Of a stretch of DNA of 12,546 nt, positions 1-9,144 are shown in pieces. Below the pieces are notes generated by a model, which had not been told where the DNA came from, searched no databases, and was given only the letters and a program-made list of their open reading frames with translations. The first letter of the stretch is position 1. Each line of letters begins with the position of its first letter. Made by a program: the position numbers and the translations under genes. The stretch comes from Cephalothrix spiralis (Eukaryota > Nemertea > Palaeonemertea > Archinemertea > Cephalotrichidae), in the NCBI GenBank assembly GCA_032353305.1, contig JAUCNG010256631.1, positions 1 through 12,546 on the forward strand. Direction: 5' to 3'.

Positions 1-2038
1 GTGGACAGAGGGGGAGGGGGGGTTAAAAAAACCCGGAAGTAAAGCGGACGTCTTTTATGGACGGCCCCTAAGACCTCGGGAACGAGGATGAGTTAAATGG
101 GTGTTTATACATCGAAACTAAATTTCTGAATAAATATGAGATTTCAAGGAAACACAAAAGAAAATTGTACTGTCAGCCCTTAGTCTGGTTTTTAAGACAT
201 CTGTAAAAATGTAGATGACTGTTGGACAAGCAGCTGTTACTACAACCCTATACAATGATCACGAAATGTCCCATATAGAAACATGCAATCTGATAGATGA
301 GTCAACGAGCTGGATACAGGTCCATAAGAGTTTTTAACGATGAACAATTTATGACCAATGAGCATTCGTTACAATACACCAAAGCATTTCGGCCTTCAAA
401 GAGTTAAATCGAAAATGCCAAACATTCGAGCACGAGGTCAAAACTATATATTGCATTTATTCACAGGTCACCAAGATCCAACAAACATTCCGAACACATT
501 TTATCAAGGGCTCCATACTTGATTTTATCTAAAGAGTGATTGACTTTTTTCTTCTGACTTTCCCGAACTCATTATTTTCACCCAATAATCGACATGTAAT
601 ATGACAACACACATGTCCTTGTAATTTGAACTTATCCCTGACATTTTTCATTCTAATTCTCCCATCCCATAATTAATAAAACAGCACCGCCTGGCGGTAA
701 AATACACTTTAACAATTTCAAAATTTAATATAGGATTCGCATTTCAAAGGTACATGAACAATATTGAACATTGGGACCAATTGCATGTATACTAATATCG
801 CACGGAGTTACTCTTCCTCAATTAAGCTCAATCCATATATCATTAGGAAGTCCTCTGATGTACTATGGGGGAAGCAACAATACATCATATAATTGCTACG
901 ACTTTCACTTCCGGTTATGAGCAAATCGATACCAGTAGAAGCATGCATGAGAAGCATTGAGCTTCAATGAAATGCAAACAGCCACGATTTGCGAACCCAA
1001 TTCCAATCAGAAAAAATACGGAGAGTTTGCATTTTTAGCCCCCTAGCGGAAACAATTTCACTCTCAAATTGGCTGTATAGGTACACACTAAAATTATAAA
1101 ATCTACATTTTTAACGTAATACAAATGGATAGTTCGTAATTAAGTCATCGTAAAATTCAAATAAGTTTTTGAGCGACATACTATGGGAGAATCCAAACTG
1201 GCAACACTTATTTAAGCAATGGAGAAGGAAATCAATGGCAACACGATACCCATTTTTAGTGTAGGCAACGATTTTATGACATTTCATAGCTTATCGATAA
1301 AGATATCAATTCTACATCAATGAAAGGTGTTTCGAACGAGAAAAACGGTAAAACATACGTAATATTTAATATCTTTTTTCACAGAGATTATTGCAAATAA
1401 TCATCTCATTTTAGAACCAATATTCGTGTTTCATAGAAATAAACCACAGCCAAATTGAAATTATAATTATGCGCGCCTCGACTGTCCGTATTAAATAATA
1501 TTGCGGATTTGTATTTATCACTACTATACCATCAGCAGATAGTGCTTAAAATACAAATCGATACCGAAGAATCAAAATCTAATATGTTTGGCGATTTTGC
1601 AGTACTGATAACATGTTATCTTTAGTTCACACTAGATAACAAATCAATCATAAATATGCGAAACAATTTTTTGCAAGCGGATTATTTTATAAAATTCAAA
1701 AAATATATAAAAATCCCTGCCCCTATTGGCAAACCATAGTGATCACGTAGCGACAGAAAGCGATCGAAAGTGTCCCCGCCTGAGATGCATAGCACCGCTT
1801 TGAGCGATCCTAGCGCTAACGCTTAGCAGCGCTATTTTGACATTTCCCGGCACTCCCATCCCGGTGCATAATAACGACGAATCCAACTATAACTACATGT
1901 ACACAATAACGCTATACATACCTTATTCATAAAGATGGCTTTTAAAAAGGCCAAAATACATGAACATCGGTCCATTTTTCGAAGTCAAAACTGATCAAAA
2001 GCCGTATTCCGTCGGACCTAGTTTGTTCGACGGTTAGG
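1..2038. other. Noncoding AT-rich stretch with small palindromes
   Basis: No exon-like frame was seen. Small structures are ACCGCCTGGCGGT (686-698), GATAACATGTTATC (1607-1620) with another GATAAC at 1635, and a G+C-richer patch at about 1735-1867. The patch has two AGCGCT words (1812, 1828) and is closed by GCACCG (1792) and CGGTGC (1862). The patch could be a small hairpin element. The window opens with a purine-rich G run (about 8-21). Confidence 0.5.
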
Positions 2039-2093
2039 CGGGCCAATATTGGCCCGGTATTTTCTAAACGATCCTAAAATAGCGGGCCAATAT
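2039..2093. repeat. 18-bp palindrome CGGGCCAATATTGGCCCG plus half copy
   Basis: The perfect palindrome spans 2039-2056. Its left half with flank, GCGGGCCAATAT, recurs as a direct copy at 2082-2093. The GGCCAATATTGGCC core contains two inverted CCAAT boxes. Confidence 0.6.
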
Positions 2094-3298
2094 CATGAAT
2101 ATGGCATTTGAATCACATTGATAACACAATGGAAAACCATGATATAGGGTTGTATATATACACATGATACAGTACTCATGAAATAATTCAATCATCAAAT
2201 CTCAATAATCACGAAATTATTCAAACATAATAAAACATTCATGCATGCAAGACAATATTAAAATTAGCTAATTGATTAATACATGAATTAAAATGACTTT
2301 CAAATTCGCTATCCGACATTTATTTGCAAACATCACTTACCAAATTAAGCAAATGGAATACTGTTAACCTCAAACCGCTCGCGATAACAAATCAAAAAGG
2401 CAATTGAATCCTTCCGTGCGATGGAATGTTAACCAAAAACCTTCAACACTTGACCTTCACCATTTACGATCCTCTTAGAAGAGAGTCTCCTCGATGCATC
2501 TACTATTTTCCATAACGCGGACGGTATTGCAACCATAGCGACACCAATCAAATAGCTTCTTCATTCACAACTTGATTCAATATTGCTAAAAATCATGTTG
2601 AGCCAATTATAGTACTATTTCCTGTTCTAAAGGAGAAAAAAGTAACAATCAGCTGTTATCATTTTCTGCCTTAACGTCGTGAAGAGCTACCTTTACATCG
2701 TCACGTGACCATATCGATGACAGTCAAGAAAGAACGCATCGATAAAACCTAAACATACGACAAAAAAGAAAACTAACAATTTCATCCTATAATATACGCA
2801 AAATAAAATAGCGCCTAGGGCCTACGAACTAAGTAAGCCTACGAAAACAATTTCAACTATACAATTGGACGGAATATTTGGCAAGGGCTGAAATGGTACA
2901 AAAAATGACGTTGACCACCATAAACTGTAGGGGGTAGATTTTATGTTGTGCGTGGTGAAAATGGGCTTGTAATATATCAGAATGAAGATTATGATGATTG
3001 AAGTACGTCCCAGCATTTTTTTGGATTTCAAGCCCACCGCGATACTAAACAGCTCTATCTTTATCTGAGGATAATTTAATTTGAATATGGTACGCTGTAC
3101 AAAAATGGCGGATAAGAAACCTAAAACGAATTTATCCTTTCAAAAGTGGCAAACGATGCATCATGCATGCCTATACAGCGTTTTTGTCGTGACCATCAAA
3201 AACAGGCAGAAACAATCCCTAGGGTAGTGTAATACACAGTGGTTGGATGGAGTTGCTCATAGTATTGCTTGTTATATGCCAAACACATAAACACATTA
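2094..3298. other. Noncoding stretch
   Basis: Apart from the E-box at 2700 there is no supported gene. A minus-strand GTAAGT at 2336-2341 has no open frame before it. A 40-codon plus-strand frame (3105-3227) has a good Kozak context but no other support. Confidence 0.4.
2700..2709. promoter_or_regulatory. GTCACGTGAC box (USF/TFE type E-box)
   Basis: This perfect 10-bp palindrome contains CACGTG with the GT/AC flanks preferred by USF and MiT/TFE factors. ATCGAT words follow at 2714 and 2738. It sits about 400 bp before a Kozak-like ATG at 3105 on the plus strand, and about 360 bp before a possible GTAAGT donor at 2336 on the minus strand. No gene can be proven on either side. Confidence 0.3.
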
Positions 3299-3397
3299 GT
3301 TTTGCATTTTAAGGCCAATGCCGCATTACAGCGACAACAATTTTTGATGACTCAAAAGATGGCGCTGTAATGCACCATTGACTTTAAATTGCGAAAC
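3299..3397. repeat. Short foldback element / hairpin
   Basis: Arms of 35 bp (3299-3333 and 3363-3397) pair at 29 of 35 positions, including an unbroken GCATTACAGCG / CGCTGTAATGC block, around a 29-base loop. Size and shape fit a tiny MITE. The size is also in the range of a microRNA precursor. No clear target duplication was seen. Confidence 0.65.
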
Positions 3398-4690
3398 ATA
3401 TGAGCTGTATTCAACATAAGCTTTATTTTGATATATTACAAGCTTTCACCTCTGGGCAACTCCAGCTCCATCCAAGGGGCGCTTTTTAATTTCAGCTTTT
3501 GTACAATTTTTGAGCCCTTTCCAATTTTCCTATCAAATTGTACAGTGCATGCATTACATTCCAGATAAAAATCATCACTCAGTTTGAAACTGTTACTGTA
3601 AATTGAACATCATGTCTTGACATTCAGTGTAAATGTTTTTTCCAAAGTCTCTTTATCAGCTTGCAACGAAGAGAATTCTTTTGAAGTTAACTTTCATTAT
3701 AGAAATAAACTCAAAAACCGATAGACTGACGTCTCTGACTACGGTAAAGAAATGAAAGATTCTAATTACCTTTTTTGATAGCGTACCAAAACCGAAATAC
3801 GCGTTTCACTGGCTTTGGTAATATAATTTGTATCGACCGGTTCTTCGTCGTTTAACGGTAATTCTCAAAACGGTCGTTTTCCTGAGAAATCCCAAGAAAT
3901 CCTGGACAACGTTACACTTCAAATCACTTGTACGGTGTACCTCAATTGAATTTAACTGAAACACTCAGGACATTTATTTTTATGGATTATCTATCAATCT
4001 AGTTAAGTTTAACTTTTAAAGAAGATGCTGTAAGACTGTGAACGATTCTTAAGCGGCGAAGAAATTTTGAAGAGATTTCCGATTACCGGTTAAAAAAACT
4101 AAAATTATTACTTAAGGCATTGATTTAAAATAGCTATTGAAACGGGCAACAGTTTACAACACAAAAGACAATACGTCTTCTTCCGACAAAATGGCTGAAA
4201 TATGAAGGAATTTCCATCCCCAAGGGGAAACAAACAAGTACGGGTTCGAATCTCGAGCGAGCTTCTTTCACTGTGCGAATATTAAATCATAGCCCTGACA
4301 GTCATAATAAACCCTTTTAGATATTAAAGGTGTCTTGTAACTTTATGTCATCACCTTTTTGTGTTTTTGCTACCTTAAAAAGGAAGCAAATCGAAAGTCA
4401 AGTTTCAATCAAAGCCACAGCGAAGATCCAACAGAGATTTTAGCACCCTCTAGAACTATAGGCACTTGGTCTAAGGCAAATATCTTAGAAGGGCTATACT
4501 TAATGCAGTCATTAATGGCCTCAGTAGAAAAGTGCTTTATAGATATATTTGTCGACATAGTTAACATCCTTGTAGTCGACCGGAACCGGCGTGCGCTGGA
4601 TAGCGCGCGGTTATTGAAGTGCTGAAGCCCAGAAGACAGAAGTAGTACTGAAGCCAAGAAGAAAACTATTAAATTTTGGATATTATTGAC
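3398..4690. other. Mostly noncoding stretch, one doubtful exon
   Basis: Contents are a short inverted repeat GTACAATTT / AAATTGTAC near 3501-3543, a doubtful minus-strand exon at 3770-3863, and the box-B-like site at 4243. The two overlapping opposite-strand frames near 4360-4657 have no family resemblance or start context and look like chance. Confidence 0.4.
4243..4254 (+). repeat. Pol III box-B-like site, possible eroded SINE
   Basis: GGTTCGAATCTC fits the box B core GWTCRANNC. A weak box-A-like TGGCTGAAATATGAAGG starts at 4192, a plausible distance upstream. The arms around them do not form a tRNA cloverleaf. This is best read as the remains of a tRNA-derived SINE whose limits cannot be seen. 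Confidence 0.35.
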
Positions 4691-4715
4691 CAGATTATTC
4701 AGCTGGATTATTGAA

Positions 4716-4721
4716 TTTATT
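4716..4721 (-). promoter_or_regulatory. Candidate poly(A) signal of COX20
   Basis: AATAAA on the minus strand begins 27 bases after the COX20 stop codon. It would give a very short 3' UTR, with cleavage expected around 4690-4705. T-rich sequence follows on the minus strand. In AT-rich DNA this hexamer is common by chance, but no other AATAAA lies as close downstream of the stop. Confidence 0.45.
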
Positions 4722-4747
4722 AATGATTACATTTACACTATTTATCA

Positions 4748-5077
4748 TCATGATTGTTTATTACTCGGATCATCCGCAGTACCTTCCGTCAACACCCTAT
4801 CTTGCATTGCCTTCTGCATCTGTCTAGCCTGAAATCTCTCCTGTGTCCATTTATATCTGCAAACAAACCAGGTACTAGCCGTAACTAATGCATATCCTCC
4901 AACGCCAAAATTAGAGGCACGCCGCGCATTGCTCGTAACCATAAATGCAGCCACACCAACAGCCAAGCCACTGCTGATTCCTGTCAATAGTGACTTCCTC
5001 ATGCATGGAATCTTGGTAAAACCATCAAACCAGCCTTTTTTCTCTGTTTCTTCTTCGAAGGGTTGGTTTTCGTCACT
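4748..5077 (-). CDS. COX20: COX20, terminal coding exon (cytochrome c oxidase assembly factor)
   Basis: COX20 (formerly FAM36A) is a small inner mitochondrial membrane chaperone. It binds newly made COX2 and helps pass it to the copper-loading factors SCO1/SCO2 during complex IV assembly. Seen here: 109 codons and a TGA stop (4748-4750). Residues 1-15 are acidic and polar. Next comes GWFDGFTKIPC, matching the family's N-terminal '..TPCARHS' region. A first hydrophobic helix lies at about 30-48, then TSNARRAS and GVGG (58-61), a second helix at about 58-73, WFVCRY (70-75), a charged helical tail, and EGTADDP near the end (human EGTHLDP). An ATG at 5002 is internal, because homology continues upstream of it to an in-frame TAG that forms part of the acceptor CTTCTAG|AGT. 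The exon therefore starts at 5077, or less likely 5075. Human COX20 is about 118 residues, so only a short N-terminus is missing. The whole family core sits in this one exon. A retrocopy is less likely because the frame ends exactly at a splice acceptor. Confidence 0.9.
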   Translation of the reverse strand, partial: SDENQPFEEETEKKGWFDGFTKIPCMRKSLLTGISSGLAVGVAAFMVTSNARRASNFGVGGYALVTASTWFVCRYKWTQERFQARQMQKAMQDRVLTEGTADDPSNKQS

Positions 5078-5597
5078 CTAGAAGTGTAAAGATACGCTTG
5101 TTAAGATTTCTTCAATTTTTGACATCATATTTTAATACATGCTTCCCAATCAGTGGGCTTAACAGCAAGTTAGGTGTGAAAAGATACGCTTGATAAGATT
5201 TCTTGACATCATATTTTAAGATATGCTTCGGATTGCTTCCCAATCAGTGGGCTTTCTTTCAAGCACTCCAGAAGTCGAAAGATTTCTTCAGTTTTTGATA
5301 TCATATTTTAACACATGCTTCCCAATCAGTGGGCTTTCAATAACTGTAGTCTTAAAATACGCTTGATAAAATTTCTTCAGTTTTTGCCATCATATTTCAA
5401 ATCAGTGCATAAAGACATGTTACTTAAGAAGTCTAAAGGTACGCTTGATAAGATTTCTTTAGCTTTGCCATCATATCTAAAGAGACTTCCCAATCAGTGT
5501 ATAAAGAAATGCTACCAAATAACTGGACTTTCAAGCACTCTAGAAATAAAAAGATAAACTTGATAACATTTCTTCAGATTTTGACATCATATTTCCG
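5074..5597. repeat. Decayed tandem array (about six units of roughly 65-105 bp) abutting COX20
   Basis: Six related units can be aligned by eye, starting near 5074, 5161, 5257, 5339, 5426 and 5532. Shared words, in order, are CACTCTAGAAGT, GATACGCTTGATAAGATTTC, TTCAGTTTTTGACATCATAT, and TTCCCAATCAGTGGGCTTTC. Units have lost or gained pieces, so the array is old. The first unit overlaps the COX20 3' splice site, so the array repeats the end of the intron and perhaps the first bases of the exon. Open frames here are fortuitous. Confidence 0.8.
5078..5101 (-). promoter_or_regulatory. 3' splice site and probable branch point of COX20 intron
   Basis: On the minus strand the intron ends TTTACACTTCTAG before AGT GAC GAA. 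A TCTTAAC heptamer fits the animal branch-point consensus YNYURAY. Its branch A would be at 5101, 24 bases from the exon, a normal spacing. No other AG lies between this A and the exon border. A second AG two bases inside (exon start 5075) is possible but would be phase 2. Confidence 0.65.
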
Positions 5598-6448
5598 TTT
5601 TTTTTCAAAATAAATAATCTAGATTTTCTGATCCTAATAATACTAGCAAAATGGTGGATGGGTAAAATTTCCAAAGTGGACTTTTTTTGAGGAAAGGTGG
5701 GTCAAGGAGATTTAACAAGGGCATTTAACAGGATCCATGAAACAAAATTTCGTTGTGAAATTTGCAAATTCATTATGGGGGGTTGTTGGTACCTAAAGTA
5801 GTTTTTTCTACCCCCCCCCCCCTGTTTGATTTTTCTCCTATTTTAGAAACAAAGAGGACGTTGATATGCAGTCTAAGCATTTGATAGTGTGAAGTCAAAA
5901 TGTTCATGGTCCCCTCTGACTGAGGGTCCATAGGACACTGATGCCATTTCCATTAAATTCAAAATTTCCGATACCTTATGAATTATGAAGACAACATCGA
6001 ATACATGCACTTTCATAATTCCTGCAGTCATTACCAATGTCAATGTATATGTATATAAATTCTGTCCTTTAGTATCTCTTGATTATAAATTCACCCAGGT
6101 ATATTGATTCCAAATATTACAGATATCAAATCAATAATTTTCCCATCTAGAGTATAAGGTATCATGCGAATCTTCATATGTATTGCCAACGATGCGGAAA
6201 GCAAATATTGGTAAGCAACTTCCTGGTCCATTATTAAAACAAAATTAAGCACTATATCACATTCATTCATAACAATATGGAATCAATCTGTGATATTAAT
6301 AATAGTACTCCCTGCAACGTCATAGTACTCCCAATGTCATGAGCTGAAACAATTGGTGCAAAACAGTATGACAAACCAAGAACTTTTTAACGTAATATTA
6401 ACAAGGGGCAATCATGGAAAAACTTTGCATGAACTAGGCTGAAATCAG
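5598..6448. other. Noncoding stretch with a poly-C tract
   Basis: No exon or structured repeat was recognised. A run of 12 C lies at 5811-5822, and a GTACTCCC word is repeated near 6305 and 6323. Confidence 0.5.
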
Positions 6449-6541
6449 TTGCAAAATGGGTTTTGGTACCCACCCTCCCCCTAAATTTGGACTTTTGCAA
6501 ATTTTTTCCACTATTTTAGGTACCCACCACCCATTTTGCAA
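6449..6541. repeat. Inverted repeat around GGTACC
   Basis: TTGCAAAATGGG..TTGGTACC (6449-6470) is inverted at 6519-6541 (GGTACCCACC..CCCATTTTGCAA). About 20 of 23 positions pair around a 48-base loop. Both GGTACC words also run on into C-rich CACC tracts. Confidence 0.65.
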
Positions 6542-7048
6542 TTTTTTCCCGTTTTTCATTTTTTCCAGCTAATTTTTGACCACGCAGTCCATTATTTTTA
6601 CACACTTTGCAAATATTTTTCTGCGCACAAATTTTTCTGCCAAAATTTTCAAAACTTTTCCAGCACGCGCATATTTTTTCTACAAATTATGACCAACCAC
6701 CTAATTTTTGCCATTTTGCGACTAAAAAACCCTTTTATATGGTTCATTATGTTGTTTTTAAGTGTCACTTACATGATTTAGAGTACAATAACAATGGAAA
6801 ACAGTCGAGGAACAAATTTGCAAAGTTTGGAAGAAAACATACCATTTCGGCATTTTCTATAATCACCCACCCCCGGCCTAGGTCATGCAAATTTAAACCA
6901 TACTACTACTATTCATATTCTGTTGAAACAAATCCGCTGGTCAAAACCAAACAACAAAAGAAAAAACTTTATGAAAGGCCTTCTTAGTTGAGTTCTAATG
7001 TATAAAATATCCAGACTGACCACTCACTCATATAGCTACACAGGAAAT
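6542..7048. repeat. T-rich low-complexity tract then noncoding DNA
   Basis: To about 6740 the plus strand is a string of T5-T6 runs separated by short C/A-rich spacers, probably a decayed simple repeat. Overlapping frames of 81 and 126 codons here are rich in F, H, I and K, as expected from such a tract. They have no recognisable domain and are not treated as genes. Confidence 0.5.
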
Positions 7049-7312
7049 TTTGGTGTGCAACCTTCAGGCCCTTGTTTTCCCCCAATCGAAAATGGTATCT
7101 TATTATTACATTGGGCCATGAGATCAGCTTTTGGGAACCTTAAATTTTATTTTTTTTAATTGAAAATTTGGAGGCACCAAAGTGAACTCGACCCTTTCGA
7201 AAATATAAACTTGAACCTAGAATTTCCATAAGTTTTCCGAAAATGTTAGGGTTGATGGGGTTTAGGCCCACACTTACGAGATTTCGCGGGGTCCGAAGGT
7301 TGCACACAAAAA
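7049..7312. mobile_element. MITE-like element with 25-bp terminal inverted repeats
   Basis: Left end TTTGGTGTGCAACCTTCAGG (7049-7068) pairs with the right end (about 7288-7312). The core GTGTGCAACCTTC / GAAGGTTGCACAC is perfect. The element is about 264 bp, without coding capacity. The 64-codon frame inside it on the minus strand is not supported. I could not find a clear target-site duplication. Confidence 0.6.
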
Positions 7313-8600
7313 GTTTCATAGACGCGTTTTTCAAAAAAATAATGTTCCTGAAATTTGAGCCTCCAGAACAAAAAACGATTTCCTAAAATAGAACTTTGAA
7401 GAACAAAGAGACAAAAGGAGTGTCTTTCAGGACTTGAATCACATCCAAAATCTCTCTCGGCATTTACTGATATTTTGAGCAGCTAAAACTTGAATCAGCA
7501 TGTTTTTCTATGAAATACAATCTGATGGACCAATAAGATCGAGAGGTTAGCTGGACCGAATCCCGAATTTGTTATTTTGAGTCAGGAGCAGAGAAACATA
7601 TTGGAATTCTCCGTTCGTAAACTTTGCAGGAAATCAAGGAGAATACGGGAAAATCCGGTGTTAATTTAGCACAAAAAACTGAAAACACGCCAGAAGATCC
7701 AGGGAAATGATTCGTGGATATCCGAGATATTCAGGAAAGGAAGACTAAGCGTCGATTCAAATTTACTGAGGTTGGTCATCGCCCTGTCGAATTTCATGGA
7801 AACTATTCCGACCAAAATGATGGGGGGGGGGGTATGATATTAAAAGTATTCTAGTAAACAAGATGTTAGTAACTATGGGTACATTGATTGACAGGGTATT
7901 AAAAAATCATTTTAGCACAGTAGATCAAACGATAATTATTGTTACTTTTTAAAAATCCAGATTATTGTTTAAAATCCGGATTATTCACGACTATAGGCAA
8001 AGTGTACGAGATTATTATCTCTCATTTATACCCCTCACAAAATTGTAAATATTTTTGTTTAGAATTACGTCTGTTTAATAACATTTACCTCGTCCGTATG
8101 TAAGATTAAATAATTCATGACCAAAGTCCCTGTATCAGCACCTAATCTGCTATATTTAAAATGGGAAGAAATGGAACACTGTATTAGCTATCAGTCAGTA
8201 GCTATATTTGGCGACATCCGTTACATCAATAAGGATTGAGTGACGGAGATCATTCCTCAAGGGCAATGGCGGTTGAAAATATGTCAACCGTTAAAAATTA
8301 AAGACATTCCAGCTATGTCAACCGGTTAGGCAGTATGGAGAGAGTAACAGAATTCGACAGAAATTTAACATGAATATCTGGTAAAAATATGTGGGCAACT
8401 ATTTAATGTAAAATTGCCACCACTTCAGTGCATTATGGGTGTAAGGTTATTTCATTTATGATGTTTCGTCAAAATGCAATGGTCATCTTGTCCTCAATGG
8501 CAGTTTTGATTTATCCTAATCTCTACATAGCCTTGGTGTACTTTGACTATATCTTTGCTTCTGAGCCAGAATAGATTTTATTTAGAACAATTCTCATTTG
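7313..8600. other. Noncoding stretch
   Basis: No exon was recognised. Minor items are a run of 11 G (7822-7832), a small direct repeat AATCCRGATTATT (about 7954 and 7974), a short hairpin GGTTGA / TCAACC (8272-8289), and a direct repeat TATGTCAACCG (8280, 8314). Confidence 0.5.
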
Positions 8601-8682
8601 CTGATGCTCGCTGGGTTTGAACCAGCGACCTTTGGTTTCACAGGCTATGACGGTTATCGCTCATCCACGGGCCACGGAGACA
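8601..8682 (-). repeat. tRNA-derived SINE head
   Basis: Read on the minus strand this has a box-A-like TGGCCCGTGGATGA (8674-8661) and a box B GGTTCAAACCC (8623-8613), about 40 bases apart. The T arm is intact: CGCTGG / CCAGCG (8609-8614 with 8622-8627) around a 7-base TTCAAAC loop. The acceptor stem does not pair, so this is not a working tRNA. The plus-strand frame across it reads AGFEPATFGFTG, a translation of tRNA-like sequence and not a protein. The SINE body probably continues left of 8601, but I cannot fix its end. Confidence 0.7.
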
Positions 8683-8831
8683 TACTAATACAGATACTTG
8701 AAGCGTCGACCACCCACCGGATATATCTCAAAATTAAAGGGCTCTGCGTAGGAGGATGTGCAATGGATGTACAATGGTGTCAACTGACTGCAGAACCTAT
8801 CGAATGTAATATAACTTGATTTCAAGATAAA

Positions 8832-8843
8832 TGCGCATGCGCA
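8832..8843. promoter_or_regulatory. Perfect NRF1-type palindrome
   Basis: TGCGCATGCGCA is a perfect 12-bp palindrome matching the NRF1 consensus YGCGCAYGCGCR. NRF1 drives many nuclear genes for mitochondria in animals. Here it lies about 3.75 kb upstream of the COX20 exon, within the possible long intron, with no visible first exon beside it. A near copy, TTGCGCATGCGT (9800-9811), lies in a foldback arm, so both may be transposon-borne words. Confidence 0.4.
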
Positions 8844-8938
8844 GTTTTGATTAATGACAAGACAAATGCATAAAAATGCATCTTCAAAAAGTATCTACAC
8901 GAGAAGATTCATGTGGTTAAAGATATTTCATACATCAA

Positions 8939-9144
8939 GCGCCGAAGGCGCGAGCAAACATTATCGAGGTTCAAAGATAAAGAATTTACTTAGCGAAATA
9001 TGCCATGAAATGATGAAATGTATGACTTATAGGGAATTTCATAACATAGGACAATAAGTACCTCCTATATTTATAAAAGAAATATATGAGGAGTTAAAAC
9101 AACTTTAAATCTAATAATTGTTCGGTTTTTCGTGCCTTCGGCGT
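8939..9144. mobile_element. Inverted-repeat element ending in GCCGAAGGC
   Basis: GCGCCGAAGGCGCGAG (8939-8954) is inverted as CGTGCCTTCGGCGT (9131-9144). Each end is also a small hairpin by itself. Similarity seems to continue a few bases inward (CAAACATTAT against the inverse of AATTGTTCGG). An AT-rich hairpin, CTCCTATATTT / AAATATATGAGGAG, lies inside near 9062-9094. The element has no coding capacity; the 67-codon frame running into it is unsupported. Confidence 0.5.

Noticed and set aside
2336-2341. Minus-strand GTAAGT as a coding-exon donor
   Set aside because: All three frames have stops just before it; at most it could end an untranslated exon.
2822-3037. 71-codon minus-strand ORF
   Set aside because: No homology is recognisable, no splice sites fit, and the composition is that of the surrounding DNA.
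4359-4657. Overlapping opposite-strand ORFs of 88 and 82 codons
   Set aside because: Neither has a recognisable domain, splice context or codon bias. They overlap each other, as chance frames do.
5315-5557. 80-codon plus-strand ORF
   Set aside because: It is a read-through of the tandem array.
6536-6987. Plus-strand ORFs of 81 and 126 codons
   Set aside because: They lie in a T-rich low-complexity tract. The F/H/I/K-rich peptides follow from the base composition.
7140-7334. 64-codon minus-strand ORF
   Set aside because: It lies inside a MITE-like element and has no family resemblance.
8601-8682. Functional tRNA gene
   Set aside because: The T arm is good, but the acceptor stem does not pair.
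8598-8819. 73-codon plus-strand ORF
   Set aside because: Its start is the inverse of a tRNA-derived SINE head; GFEPATF is a known translation artefact.
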